Shown piece after piece: positions 32,926 through 41,387 of a DNA stretch of 43,672 bases. Location: NCBI GenBank assembly GCA_003094535.1, contig NATV01000095.1, forward strand, positions 1-43,672, written 5' to 3'. The number at the start of each line of letters is the position of its first letter. Within the stretch, counting starts at the first letter, position 1. The stretch comes from a gamma proteobacterium symbiont of Ctena orbiculata. Lineage in GTDB: Bacteria; Pseudomonadota; Gammaproteobacteria; Chromatiales; Chromatiaceae. A program made the position numbers and the translations under genes. The notes beneath the pieces are model-generated. The model was given only the letters and a program-made list of their open reading frames with translations. It did no database searches and had not been told where the DNA came from.

Positions 32926-33419
32926 TATGGCTCATGTAACGATTAGATCGCCAGTCTGACATGCACGTAATACGGTAGGAGCGGGTCGCAGGCCCGCCCT
33001 GCCTGCACCGTTTACCGGCGGGTTCTATGCTGAATCTATCACCCTGAGTTGCAGCGGGTGGACCGGTCTGCGCTTGGAGTACCCTTTCCACAAGAGCACC
33101 GTGCAGCGCAATGACTCTCTCATTGATCTGGAGCGCCACAGCGAGGAGGCCAACAACAGTGTGACGAAATCGCCGGTGGGTCCGGCGACAATGTCCAACA
33201 TAATCCATCACCCTGGTTTCTACAAACCGGTGTGATGAGGGGGCAACATCCCAATCGCGTCGTAACGGTGGAGATAAAAGTTCCACTACCGTTTCTTTTT
33301 TGCGAGCCATCTCCAAAATACGAAATAAACGCATATTTTAAACAGGTCCCCGCTATGCTGCAGTGCACAAATTCACCTATAATACAGGGTATGTGTTACT
33401 GCTTCGCTGAGGTATTGCG
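32926..33419. other. Intergenic stretch, no convincing gene
   Basis: About 490 bp. It includes GGAGCGGGTCGCAGGCCCGCCCT (inverted-repeat-like, near 32979-33001), reminiscent of REP-type intergenic repeats, and a -10-like TATAAT at 33378-33383 before the acetyltransferase gene. A minus-strand frame of 139 codons here does not resemble a known protein. Confidence 0.45.
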
Positions 33420-34163
33420 ATGAGCAACCGACTGATGATCGATGCGTCCTACCGTGACCGCATCACCCTGGGTTCCGGCGAGCGGGTCTGTCTGCGGCTG
33501 GTCCGCCCTTCCGACAAGGCGGCCATGCAGCGTGCCTTTGCCGAACTCTCGGCGCCCTCCCGTTACAAGCGCTTCTTTGGCGCCAAGCAGGATCTCACCG
33601 AGGCGGATCTGCGCTACTTCACCGAGACCGACGGTTGGGACCATTTCGCCCTCGGGGCGGTGGTGATCAACGAGGACGGCAGCGAAGGCGCCGGCCTTGG
33701 TGTTGCCCGCTGCATCCGCCTGGCTGACGATACCAATTGCGCGGAGGTCGCCATCACCGTGATCGACCGCATGCAGGGAAGAGGCATTGGCCGCGCCCTG
33801 CTGGAGCGACTGTTCACTGCCGCGATCGAGCGCGGTATCACCCGCTTACGTTTCGAGTGCCTGGCACACAACCTGGAGATGCGGAACCTGGTAAAAAAGG
33901 TCTGCCGCGTGGTGGAGACCCGTTCCGATGGCGAGATCATGGTCGCAGAGACCGACCTGCCGCGTCAGCTCCCGATGAACACCCCCAGTGCTCCGGAGCA
34001 GCTGTTCAGTTTTTATGAACTGTTTCGCGCCATGGCGATCCACTCGGTGGATCTGCAGATGAGTTTGAGCCGTGCCGCGATGAAGCGGACCATGGGTTCG
34101 ACACTTGTCGGTACCAATATGCTGAAGCAGATCAAGCGGCCCTCCCTCTTTAAGCCGCGTTAG
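33420..34163 (+). CDS. GNAT-family N-acetyltransferase
   Basis: A 247-residue cytosolic enzyme. GNAT motifs: VRPSDKAAMQRAFAELS at the start, GVARCIRLADDTNCAEVAITVIDRMQGRGIGRALLERLFTAAIERGI (about 98-142), including the acetyl-CoA-binding Q-x-x-G-x-G/A loop, and the strand-helix TRLRFECLAHNLEMRNLVKKV. The C-terminal 70 residues are a basic helical extension (LSRAAMKRTMGSTLVG). Acetyl acceptor unknown. Together with the protein-acetyltransferase-like N-terminal half (DLRYFTETDGWDHFALGAV) it resembles the GNAT domain of Pat-type lysine acetyltransferases, but alone. Confidence 0.87.
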   Translation: MSNRLMIDASYRDRITLGSGERVCLRLVRPSDKAAMQRAFAELSAPSRYKRFFGAKQDLTEADLRYFTETDGWDHFALGAVVINEDGSEGAGLGVARCIRLADDTNCAEVAITVIDRMQGRGIGRALLERLFTAAIERGITRLRFECLAHNLEMRNLVKKVCRVVETRSDGEIMVAETDLPRQLPMNTPSAPEQLFSFYELFRAMAIHSVDLQMSLSRAAMKRTMGSTLVGTNMLKQIKRPSLFKPR

Positions 34164-34237
34164 CAGTGGCTGGAGGGATAGTGGTAATTTTTAAGCGGGT
34201 GATGCTGTTTTTGCCTATCCGTATGCGCTGAAAGCAC

Positions 34238-34269
34238 GGCCCGGACAGACGGAATGATCTGCCCGGGCC
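34238..34269. terminator. Strong stem-loop between convergent genes
   Basis: GGCCCGGACAGA (34238-34249) pairs with TCTGCCCGGGCC (34258-34269) over 12 bp with one mismatch and an 8-base loop. No T-run follows on either side, so it is a candidate bidirectional barrier rather than a textbook terminator. It separates the GNAT and propeller-like genes. Confidence 0.45.
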
Positions 34270-34298
34270 AGGCCGCCTAAACAGGATTCTATGCGCGT

Positions 34299-35249
34299 TC
34301 AGTCTTTCTCTCTGCGACGGCACTCATTATCGTCCCCATCTTTTTTATATCTGGGGCGACATTTTTGCTCCTCTTTCTGCGGTACATCGGAGCCGAATAC
34401 CACCACCCGGTTGGTCATGCCCTGCTCCTCCTCTTCATCGGTGGCGCGGAGAATGCCGTAGAGGGTTCCCGGTTGAGAGTGGTCCCAGGCCACGCCCTGA
34501 CCACGGATGTTGAGTGGCACGGTTTCGGCGACCTCGAGGATCGAGCCCGCATCCGGAAAGCGGATGCGGTAGATTTCAGGCAGGTCATGGCCGGTGATGT
34601 AGAGATTGCCATCCGGTCCCCAACTGCCGCCCGAATTGCTCATTCGTTCGAACTTCTCCAGCAGCTCCATGGGAAAGATCCACGACTCGAGCACGCCCCA
34701 ATCCTCGTCGAACTTCACCAGGGTGGTATTGATATTGCCCCCCGCGCGGATGGCATAGGGGATGCCGGCGGGTGAGCCGTCGGGCAGCTTCGCCTCCTTG
34801 TTGTAGTTGGCGAAGGTGCCCCACCAGTAGCCGCCATGCCTGTCGAGCCAGGTCAGAGAACCGAGCTGGATGCCGAGGCTGTGGCTTTCGATATGCTCCA
34901 TGGTCTCCGCGTCCCAGACCTCGATGGAACTGGTCATCGGCAGGTAGCGGTAGTTGGAGTGAGAGCAGTAGATCTTGCCGTCGATGACCGCGGCGCTGTC
35001 GAGATGGATGATCGGACCATCCGAGTCACCCTCCCAGGCTGTGACATAGTCACCGGACTTGCGGTACTTCGCGATTGTGCGGTTGTCGACCGCGTAGAAA
35101 TGGTCTTCATCCACACCCACGCCCTGGTTGGCCTCGGGAATATTGAATTCATCGGTCTGCCAGATCGATGTCTCCGCCAACGCAGCCGTCGATACCAGGC
35201 CGCCAAGCAGGCAGAGTGGAGCGACGCTCTTCAGAAAACGCATATACAT
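34299..35249 (-). CDS. Secreted beta-propeller-like protein, unknown
   Basis: A 316-residue exported protein with a Sec signal ending near ALAETS (about residue 26). The mature part shows repeated short strand motifs (GVGVDEDHFYAVDNRTIAKYRK, AAVIDGKIYCSHSNYR, SIEVWDAETMEHIESH, GSWGPDGNLYITGHDLPEIYRIRF, GVAWDHSQPGTLYGILR), the pattern of a six-bladed propeller like NHL or SMP-30-type folds. The C-terminus is highly charged with two Cys. AAGGAGG lies seven bases before the ATG at 35249. No close family recognised; a periplasmic binding or esterase-like role is only a possibility. Confidence 0.75.
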   Translation of the reverse strand: MYMRFLKSVAPLCLLGGLVSTAALAETSIWQTDEFNIPEANQGVGVDEDHFYAVDNRTIAKYRKSGDYVTAWEGDSDGPIIHLDSAAVIDGKIYCSHSNYRYLPMTSSIEVWDAETMEHIESHSLGIQLGSLTWLDRHGGYWWGTFANYNKEAKLPDGSPAGIPYAIRAGGNINTTLVKFDEDWGVLESWIFPMELLEKFERMSNSGGSWGPDGNLYITGHDLPEIYRIRFPDAGSILEVAETVPLNIRGQGVAWDHSQPGTLYGILRATDEEEEQGMTNRVVVFGSDVPQKEEQKCRPRYKKDGDDNECRRREKD

Positions 35250-35615
35250 TGGATCTCCTCCTTAGATATTCGGCATAGCCACTTCGCAACTGATTGGTCG
35301 TGAAGCGTACAATCGAGGAGTGACACTCCCGTGGTGAATTGTTGATGGCTGAATGAATTATTTGTGGTTTGGGATCATCGATATGTCATCAACCCACGAG
35401 TATCTGTGTAACAGAAGATCCAGCAAACGGATCAGTGGCAGGCCCTTATCTTCGGACAGAGCAGGAAGGGGAAATAACAGATGGGGCAAACAGGTGACAG
35501 ACTTTGGCTTCTTCGCTTGGGCTAGATCGGCTGTCGGGGCAACACGTTCCAGGTAAAGGCGGGAGACGAATCAAGATCCGCCGCTTCCGGGCCTAAGGTA
35601 ATTTGCGAGGATCGA

Positions 35616-35635
35616 GCGGCTCCCGCGGGAGCCGC
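35616..35635. terminator. 20-bp perfect palindrome after the YbaK-like gene
   Basis: GCGGCTCCCG followed by its exact complement CGGGAGCCGC, just beyond the stop of the YbaK-type gene. It lacks a clear T-run, so a terminator role is plausible but not certain. Confidence 0.4.
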
Positions 35636-35646
35636 GTGCTGCGCTA

Positions 35647-36117
35647 TCAATGGTGACGACTGATATCCACCGCTTCAGCATCCCCCAGCAGATGGGCAAA
35701 CTGATCGCCGGAGACCTTGATCAGGTGTTCGTGATCACCCGATTCGAAATAGATCTCGGGCTGATCCAGCAGGGTTCTATCGACCAGGGTGATCAGTTTA
35801 TAAGCCGTACCGAGGGGCGGTATGGCACCCAATTCGCAGTCAGGGAAGAGCTGGTTCAATTCGCTCTCGGTTGCAAGACCGACCTCGCGGTCGAGCAGTC
35901 GATGCAGCTTGCCAAGATGGACATGGTAGTCGCAGGGTACGACAACCATCATATACTCTTCCCCCTCCTTGACGATGACCGCCTTGGCAAGGTGGTCGCG
36001 CTCCACATGGGCGGCACCTGCGCTCTCCATGCTGGACTGGGAGTGTTTATGGGCAATCACCTCGTAGGGTACGGCCTGCCCCTCGATATAGGTTCTGATT
36101 GTGTTGGAAATACTCAT
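35647..36117 (-). CDS. YbaK/EbsC-type aminoacyl-tRNA deacylase
   Basis: A 156-residue single-domain protein of the YbaK/ProX editing family, which hydrolyses mischarged tRNAs. Conserved parts include YEVIAHKHSQSSMESAGAAHV, KAVIVKEGEEYMMVVVPCDYHVHLGKL (with the catalytic-type Lys of the family), CELGAIPPLG and YFESGDHEHLIKVSGDQF. Substrate tRNA cannot be predicted. GGAGG lies six bases before the ATG at 36117. Confidence 0.9.
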   Translation of the reverse strand: MSISNTIRTYIEGQAVPYEVIAHKHSQSSMESAGAAHVERDHLAKAVIVKEGEEYMMVVVPCDYHVHLGKLHRLLDREVGLATESELNQLFPDCELGAIPPLGTAYKLITLVDRTLLDQPEIYFESGDHEHLIKVSGDQFAHLLGDAEAVDISRHH

Positions 36118-36639
36118 GGCATACCTCCAATTGGCTGATCAAATGAAAGGCCACTTCGTATAGGGTTGATTTCAGCATGCGCCGAATGGACAGAATATTG
36201 AATCGACACTGGACTCATTAATAATTCTAGTAGATCTGCCGGGCAATGAGGTCTGCGATGCCATGCTGAGTTTCAGGGATTGGTCAGTTAATTATCGCTT
36301 CACCATAACCTGCCTAGTCGAGTTCTTGTTTATAATTATAAAGTTACAATAGAGATCTGATAACTCACTGGCTATTTGACGAAAATATTGCGAACTCGGC
36401 GGTCAGGACCCTTCTCCTTTTCAGCTACGGTATCCAGGGCCTTGCTTTGGCTGTCCAAGCGTGTAACTGGATCTTTGTCGTATCGTTACAAATTCTCGAT
36501 AGACTAGATAGGGATACTGCTCACCAGTGAATTGGCAGGAGTGGCGTGATATTTCCCCATAGAAGGGATCCCCACAGCCATACAACTGCCCAGATCAGGC
36601 ACATGGAGAGTAGCGGTGAATACAAGTAAAGGAGCTACC
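36118..36639. other. Intergenic stretch, nothing recognised
   Basis: About 520 bp between divergent genes, AT-rich around 36200-36380. No frame, repeat or known site stands out; promoters for both flanking genes are expected here. Confidence 0.5.
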
Positions 36640-37425
36640 ATGATCCACACCTTCAGACTAATCCTGTCCTTTTTAGTGATCATTTCGATAACCGTACCTG
36701 CCTATGCATTGAACAGCTGGCTTCAATCGGCAGCAAATAGCAGTCGAGGGGGGAAAACAGAAAGTGCTGACAGTGCTTTCAAGGGTTGGACCGAACCCCT
36801 CGCCAGCGCCAATCCACCCGATGGTTTCAAGGAACTGCGCGGCATCATAACCATGGCCATCCAGCCAGGCGGGCTGTTTGGCATAACCTCGGATGTGATC
36901 GCGTTGTTTGAAGATGGCAGCTACAGCTCCGACCTGAAAACGCTTTTTGCAAAAGGGAAGTCCGCCTCGATGTCAAAGAAACCGGGAAGATGGGGAAGAT
37001 GGAAAATCAGTGGCGATGAACTACTCCTTAAAAAAAAGAAAAGCAAAGACTTTTCAGAGACCCGGGGCAACTGGGTGGCCAGACCTGCATCCTCAGACCT
37101 GAAGCTGAACGGCTGCTACGGAAAGCTCACCACTGCCAGTGAATCGCCTTTCGGCGGCAACTACACAGTCGGCAGGGCAAGCTCCTGGTGCTTTAAGCCG
37201 AACGGCCGGTTCGCCCACAGCAGGACTGGGTTCGCCGTGGCCAGCGGTGAGGTGAGTGGCGGAACGTCAACTAGAAGTAAACGGGGTGGGCGATACCGAA
37301 TCGACGGTTACACAGCCAGGTTTCTCTATGACGACGGAACCGAGCTCGTGACCGCCTTCTGCTTTCTCAATGAAAAAAGATCCCACATCGCGATCAATGG
37401 GAAGCGATACATGGGTAGCGACTAG
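36640..37425 (+). CDS. Secreted protein, unknown
   Basis: An exported protein of about 261 residues with a Sec signal, MIHTFRLILSFLVIISITV, cleaved near AYA. The mature part is Gly/Ser/Lys-rich with strand-like motifs (DVIALFEDGSYSSDL, GRWGRWKISGDELLLKKKKS, GRYRIDGYTARFLYDDGTELVTAFCFL), including one Cys pair. AAAGGAGCTACC before ATG 36640 decides the start over an upstream GTG at 36616. I recognise no family. It ends before a terminator shared with the convergent nifS transcript. Confidence 0.7.
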   Translation: MIHTFRLILSFLVIISITVPAYALNSWLQSAANSSRGGKTESADSAFKGWTEPLASANPPDGFKELRGIITMAIQPGGLFGITSDVIALFEDGSYSSDLKTLFAKGKSASMSKKPGRWGRWKISGDELLLKKKKSKDFSETRGNWVARPASSDLKLNGCYGKLTTASESPFGGNYTVGRASSWCFKPNGRFAHSRTGFAVASGEVSGGTSTRSKRGGRYRIDGYTARFLYDDGTELVTAFCFLNEKRSHIAINGKRYMGSD

Positions 37426-37475
37426 GATCCGTTCAGGATAGATCCGGCCGACGCTTTCCTGGATTTCCCCAAGCT

Positions 37476-37502
37476 AAAAAAAACCGCAGCGGTACCTGCG
37501 GT
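37476..37502 (-). terminator. Rho-independent terminator of iscA-nifU-nifS
   Basis: Stem ACCGCAG / CTGCGGT (37483-37489 with 37496-37502), loop CGGTAC. On the minus strand a run of eight T follows. It lies 36 bp after the nifS stop, so it ends that operon before the neighbouring gene. Confidence 0.88.
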
Positions 37503-37537
37503 CAAGAACGGAGAGGAGTCAGCCAAAGATGAAAGAA

Positions 37538-38749
37538 TCAGGCATAGCTGGGAGCGAAGGCCTTTTCCGGCTCCTCGACCGGACCGTCGCCACTCCAGTA
37601 GGGAGAGAGTTTGCGCAATTGTTCGACGATGGGCGGCATCGCCTCGATCACCCGCTCCACCTCCTCCATGGTGTTGTAGCGTGAGAGGGAGAAGCGCACC
37701 GAGCCGTGGGCCGCGGTAAAGGGGATATCCATCGCCCGCATCACATGGGAGGGCTCGAGGGAGCCGGAGGTGCAGGCGGAGCCGCTCGAGGCGGCGATGC
37801 CCATCTTGTTCAGCAGCAGCAGGATCGCCTCGCCCTCGATATACTCGAACGCGATGTTGCAGGTGTTGGGCAGACGGTTGTTGGCATCGCCGGTGACGAA
37901 GCAGTGGCTGATCCTCTCCAGCATTCCCTGCTCCAGGCGGTCCCGCATCGCCTTGACGAAGGTCTTTTCATAGTCCATCGCCTCCCTTGCCATTTCACAG
38001 GCCTTGCCGAGGGCGACGATGGAGGCGGCATTCTCGGTGCCGGCGCGACGGCCTCGCTCCTGATGGCCGCCGCGCAGCAGCGGACGGAAACGCACCCCGC
38101 GCCGCAGGTAGAGCACGCCGATGCCTTTGGGCGCATGCAGCTTGTGGCCGGAGAGGGAGAGCATATCGATAGCGGTGCTCTTCAGATCGATGGGTAGCTT
38201 GCCCACCGCCTGCACCGCATCGGTATGGAACATGACGCCGGCGGAACGGGCCATCTCGGCCATCTCCTTCACCGGGAAAAGGGTGCCGCTCTCGTTGTTG
38301 GCCCACATCACGGAGACGATGGCCACGTTGTCGGAGAGCAGCTTGTAGTAGGCCCGGATATCGAGGCGCCCCTTCTTGTCCACTTCCAGGTAGTGAACGG
38401 TGTAGCCCTCCTTCTCCAGCTGTTCGCAGAGGGTCAGCACCGCCGGGTGCTCGACTACGGTGGTGATGATCTCCTTGCGGTCCGGCTGCGCCTTGAGCGC
38501 GGAGAGGATCGCGGTGGAGTCGGATTCGGTGCCGCAGGAGGTGAAGATGATCTCCGAATCGTGCTCAGCCCCCAGCAGGGCCTGGACCTGCTTGCGCGCC
38601 TTCTTCACCGCGCGGCCCACCTTGTCTCCGAACCGATGAAGCGACGAGGGATTGCCGAACTGCTCGGAGAAGAAGGGCAGCATCTCCTCCACCACCTCGG
38701 GGGCCACCATGGTGGTGGCGTTGTTATCCAGATAGATACCGTCAGTCAT
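37538..38749 (-). CDS. nifS: NifS, cysteine desulfurase
   Basis: A 403-residue PLP enzyme that takes sulfur from cysteine for Fe-S cluster assembly on NifU. It shows IYLDNNATTMVAPEVVEEM at the N-terminus, the PLP-lysine motif LSLSGHKLHAPKGIGVLY (about 200-217), and the catalytic Cys loop ASSGSACTSGSLEPSHV (about 321-337). GGGAGG before the ATG and a stop of nifU directly upstream show coupling. Compared with A. vinelandii, where nifV follows nifS, here a terminator follows and nifV sits 10.6 kb away. Confidence 0.95.
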   Translation of the reverse strand: MTDGIYLDNNATTMVAPEVVEEMLPFFSEQFGNPSSLHRFGDKVGRAVKKARKQVQALLGAEHDSEIIFTSCGTESDSTAILSALKAQPDRKEIITTVVEHPAVLTLCEQLEKEGYTVHYLEVDKKGRLDIRAYYKLLSDNVAIVSVMWANNESGTLFPVKEMAEMARSAGVMFHTDAVQAVGKLPIDLKSTAIDMLSLSGHKLHAPKGIGVLYLRRGVRFRPLLRGGHQERGRRAGTENAASIVALGKACEMAREAMDYEKTFVKAMRDRLEQGMLERISHCFVTGDANNRLPNTCNIAFEYIEGEAILLLLNKMGIAASSGSACTSGSLEPSHVMRAMDIPFTAAHGSVRFSLSRYNTMEEVERVIEAMPPIVEQLRKLSPYWSGDGPVEEPEKAFAPSYA

Positions 38750-38751
38750 GA

Positions 38752-39642
38752 TCAGCCTCCCATCGCCGCGCGGCGGGCCAGCTCCTCGGCGGGCAGGACC
38801 TGAATGAATTCGCCCAGACCCTCCGCCAGGTGCTGCTGGATACCGCCCAGGGTGGTGGCCGCCATCTGGCAGCCGGCGCAGGCGCCGATCATCTTCACAT
38901 AGATATATTTGCCGTCGACCTCGACCAGTTCCACATCGCCGTGGTCACGCTGCAGATTGGGTCGGATCTCCGCCAGCAGCTCCTCGATGCGCTTCATGCG
39001 CTGCAGGTTGGTGAGGCCCGACTTGGGCTTCCTGATCTCGCCGGCCACCGCGTTGGGATCGAAGCGTTCGCCGCTCTCCGCGAGTACCCGGGTGAGAATC
39101 TCCTCGATGCCTTCGTGACAGGCGGAGCAGCCGCCTCCCGCCTTGGTGTAGTTGGTCACCTCTTCCACGGTGCGCAGGCCGTTGGCGCGCACCGTATCCT
39201 CGATCATCACCTCGTCGATGGCGAAGCACTTGCAGACCAGGGCGCCCTCCTCGTGGTCATCCTTCCACTCTTCGCCGCGGTAGTTGGCGACCGCGGCCTG
39301 CAGCGCTTCGCGCCCCATCACCGAGCAGTGCATCTTCTCCGGGGGCAGGCCGTCGAGGAAATCGGCGATGTCCTGGTTGCTTACACCGAGGGCGTCGTCG
39401 ATCTTCATTCCCTTGATGATCTCGGTCAGGGCGGAGCTCGAGGCGATGGCCGAGCCGCAGCCGAAGGTCTGAAAACCGGCATCGAGTATCACCTCTGACT
39501 GGGGATCGACCTTGAGGGTCAGGCGCAGCGCATCGCCGCAGGAGAGGGAACCCACATCGCCTACCGCGTTGGCTTCATCCACCGCGCCCGCGTTACGAGG
39601 ATTGAAAAAATGTTCTTGCACCTTTTCGGAATAGTCCCACAT
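38752..39642 (-). CDS. nifU: NifU, Fe-S cluster scaffold
   Basis: A 296-residue modular scaffold for nitrogenase Fe-S clusters. Domain order: IscU-like N-terminal domain (about 1-125, cluster Cys in SLSCGDA, TFGCGSA and KMHCSVMG), central [2Fe-2S] domain (about 130-185, VCKCFAIDE and [11 protein letters not shown]) and C-terminal Nfu domain (about 215-290, CxxC in [12 protein letters not shown]). All eight expected Cys types are visible. GGAGGAG lies before the ATG. It lies 18 bp after iscA and two bases before nifS. Confidence 0.95.
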   Translation of the reverse strand: MWDYSEKVQEHFFNPRNAGAVDEANAVGDVGSLSCGDALRLTLKVDPQSEVILDAGFQTFGCGSAIASSSALTEIIKGMKIDDALGVSNQDIADFLDGLPPEKMHCSVMGREALQAAVANYRGEEWKDDHEEGALVCKCFAIDEVMIEDTVRANGLRTVEEVTNYTKAGGGCSACHEGIEEILTRVLAESGERFDPNAVAGEIRKPKSGLTNLQRMKRIEELLAEIRPNLQRDHGDVELVEVDGKYIYVKMIGACAGCQMAATTLGGIQQHLAEGLGEFIQVLPAEELARRAAMGG

Positions 39643-39660
39643 CGCTTTGCTCCTCCGGGA

Positions 39661-39984
39661 TTAGGCTGTAAACGAGTTGCCGCAACCGCAACTGGCGGTG
39701 GCGTTGGGGTTTTCGAATTTGAAACCGCTGCCTTCCATGCTGTCGAGAAAGTCCACCGTGACGCCGTTGAGCATCGGTGCGCTGTGGGGATCGACGAAGA
39801 GTTTGAGGCCATCGACCTCGATGATGGTGTCGTCTTTGTTGGGGGACTCCTCCAGCGCCAGTCCATACTGCATACCGGAGCAGCCGCCGCCGGTTACCGA
39901 TATCCTGAGCCCCTGTACTGGGGATTCTGCGCCCTTGATAAACCGGCTGATCGCCTGCTGTGCGCGCTCTGTGAGTGTGATCAT
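39661..39984 (-). CDS. iscA: IscA-type A-carrier of the nif cluster
   Basis: A 107-residue HesB/IscA-family Fe-S carrier: MITLTERAQQAISRF at the start, GCSGMQYGL with its first Cys, and the C-terminal CGCGNSF pair, so all three Cys are in place. It is the nif-type copy first in the operon, as in A. vinelandii. The ATG at 39984 follows GGAGAAACG; an upstream ATG at 40017 lies too close to the predicted transcript start and lacks a ribosome site. Confidence 0.93.
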   Translation of the reverse strand: MITLTERAQQAISRFIKGAESPVQGLRISVTGGGCSGMQYGLALEESPNKDDTIIEVDGLKLFVDPHSAPMLNGVTVDFLDSMEGSGFKFENPNATASCGCGNSFTA

Positions 39985-40035
39985 GGTCGTTTCTCCGTGG
40001 CAAGTCTCTTGCATCATTGTCTTTGCCTGGATTCT

Positions 40036-40050
40036 GCAAAGCCTGTGCCA
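40036..40050 (-). promoter_or_regulatory. Sigma-54 (-24/-12) promoter of iscA-nifU-nifS
   Basis: Minus strand TGGCAC-AGGCT-TTGC, exact consensus, differing from the nifV promoter only in the spacer. Start predicted near 40024, about 40 bp before iscA. Confidence 0.9.
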
Positions 40051-40115
40051 TATATCGAGACACTTGCTTAGCCATTGATTTTTCAGGCAATTTCAAACGA
40101 ATGATGCCAATCCCC

Positions 40116-40131
40116 TGTCGTGACCACGACA
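40116..40131. promoter_or_regulatory. NifA-type upstream activator site
   Basis: TGT-N10-ACA at 40116-40118 and 40129-40131. It is centred about 98 bp upstream of the predicted iscA start. The inner part is itself palindromic (CGTGACCACG). It lies between iscA and the divergent NifZ-like gene. Confidence 0.75.
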
Positions 40132-40181
40132 ACTCCGGCATCAACGACTCGTACGATAAGCGACAAAGGAAACAACAAACC

Positions 40182-40478
40182 GTGACACTCGAACAACTCA
40201 ATCCCGGCGACATGGTCTATGCGGCCAGTCATATCTATAACGATGGAGGCATTCCAGAGATTGCCGACGATGCCCTCTTGGCCGAACCAGGAACAAGGGG
40301 GGTCATCGTCGAAACAGGACACCTGGAAGAGGCGCCGCAGAGAGTGATCTTTCTGGTTCGCTTTGAAGACAGTGATTTGAACCTGGGCCCGCCAACCGGC
40401 TGTTGGGCCGAGGAGTTAAGCGCCACCAAACTGGAATTGGAGGAGCGCGACCGAGACCGGGCAGGCCCGGTTTGCTAA
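40182..40478 (+). CDS. Short NifZ-like protein
   Basis: A 98-residue protein whose core NPGDMVYAASHIYNDGG, then LLAEPGTRGVIVETGHLEEAPQRVIFLVRFED, aligns in pattern with the NifZ family (compare GEQVRVVRNLRNDGTYPG and RRGSVGFVRDVG of the window's full NifZ). The start is likely GTG at 40182 with AAAGGA 12 bases before; a longer frame reaches back over the iscA promoter and is unlikely. It is divergent from iscA across the activator site, suggesting nif control. Its stop overlaps that of the convergent GGCT-like gene. Confidence 0.65.
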   Translation: MTLEQLNPGDMVYAASHIYNDGGIPEIADDALLAEPGTRGVIVETGHLEEAPQRVIFLVRFEDSDLNLGPPTGCWAEELSATKLELEERDRDRAGPVC

Positions 40479-40852
40479 CGAGACCAGCGCCTGCGCACGA
40501 TAGTCTCCCGCCAGATACCGCTGGGGATAACCGGTTTGTCCCGCAAGCTGCCCCGATAGAGATAGATCCAAGCCTTACCCCAGGGCGTGGCAATCACCTC
40601 TCTGCCATAGGCGTGGGGATAACCCTCCAGGCGGTCGAGGTCAGCCATCTGCTGTGCGTTTACCTCGTAGACCTCCCCTTCCACGCAGCCAGCACCACTC
40701 TTCACCACGCCGGGGTAGGCACCCAGGTTGACCATTTTGTAATGGGGAGGCGTCAAGCAGATACCGCAATAACGCGCATCCTCCAACAGGTAGTGGTTAA
40801 CCTCGCTCCTGCGCAGGGTACCGTAGACAAAGACACGCGATAAAAGACTCAT
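40475..40852 (-). CDS. Gamma-glutamylcyclotransferase-like (AIG2/GGCT fold) protein
   Basis: A protein of about 125 residues with the GGCT signature VFVYGTLRRSEVNHYLL at the N-terminus, YPGVV, VEGEVYEV and LDRLEGYP, whose Glu in the LEGYP motif is the candidate catalytic acid. Family members cyclise gamma-glutamyl amines. ATG at 40852 follows AAGG and starts just before the YGTL motif; the longer upstream frame is less likely. It converges with the NifZ-like gene, sharing stop-codon bases. Confidence 0.83.
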   Translation of the reverse strand: MSLLSRVFVYGTLRRSEVNHYLLEDARYCGICLTPPHYKMVNLGAYPGVVKSGAGCVEGEVYEVNAQQMADLDRLEGYPHAYGREVIATPWGKAWIYLYRGSLRDKPVIPSGIWRETIVRRRWSR

Positions 40853-40987
40853 CGGACCTTGGCGGTAATGCCGCCTGATAGTGCAGCGAAGGATGGCTGA
40901 TCGATAGACCTCACAAGCCATGGAATAAGATATAGAATTCCCATATTCTCATCAATATCCACCCGCGAGAAAGAAAATAGTTAGACT

Positions 40988-41045
40988 TGCGTTTACTCGC
41001 GTTCATTTGCGGACTTAAACAACATTTGCGTCAATTTGCGGTTCG
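40988..41045. repeat. Tandem degenerate ~10-bp repeat, second copy
   Basis: Units TTGCGTTTAC, TCGCGTTCAT and TTGCGGACTT, then further TTTGCGTCAA and TTTGCGGTTC units after a short break. The stretch 40997-41015 matches 122-140 at 17 of 19 bases. It lies between the GGCT-like gene and the RHH promoter. Confidence 0.5.
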
Positions 41046-41050
41046 CTAAA

Positions 41051-41079
41051 TTGTGTATATATGTGTGTATGTGTATAAT
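41051..41079 (+). promoter_or_regulatory. Promoter of the RHH/coiled-coil pair with a TG/TA tract
   Basis: TTGTGT (41051-41056) and TATAAT (41074-41079) are spaced by 17 bp. The spacer is almost wholly alternating pyrimidine-purine (TG/TA), so length changes by slippage would alter promoter strength. Confidence 0.6.
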
Positions 41080-41111
41080 ATAGGCATGGTATCAGCGGAG
41101 ACATCAACACC

Positions 41112-41387
41112 ATGGCCACTGCCGAAAATCTGGTTCGCAAGCAGATCATGCTGTCCACCGAGAACATCGAGAAGCTCGACAAGCTTTCCAAACAACGCGG
41201 CACATCCGCCGCCGAGATCGTCAGGCTGTCGATAGACTCCTACGATCCCGACACCTCGGAGATCGAGGAGAACGAGCTGCTGGAACTCGTTAGCGAGCGA
41301 TTGAAAGAAGCGATCAAGGAGACAGCCAGTACCAGGAGACGCCTGAACAAGGCAATCAGGAAACTGGAATCAAAGGGAACAGCGTAG
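41112..41387 (+). CDS. Ribbon-helix-helix DNA-binding protein
   Basis: A 91-residue protein. The N-terminal part, VRKQIMLSTENIEKLDKLSKQRGTSAAEIVRLSIDSY, fits the CopG/Arc strand-helix-helix fold; the C-terminal half is an acidic then basic coiled-coil-like helix (LLELVSERLKEAIKETASTRRRLNKAIRKL). GGAG lies ten bases before ATG. Its stop overlaps by one base the GTG start of the next gene, a coupled pair. Such proteins often control their own operon. Confidence 0.8.
   Translation: MATAENLVRKQIMLSTENIEKLDKLSKQRGTSAAEIVRLSIDSYDPDTSEIEENELLELVSERLKEAIKETASTRRRLNKAIRKLESKGTA

Noticed and set aside
32915-33334. Minus-strand frame of 139 codons in the gap before the GNAT gene
   Set aside because: No ribosome site, no recognisable motif and composition like intergenic DNA; kept only as part of the non-coding stretch.
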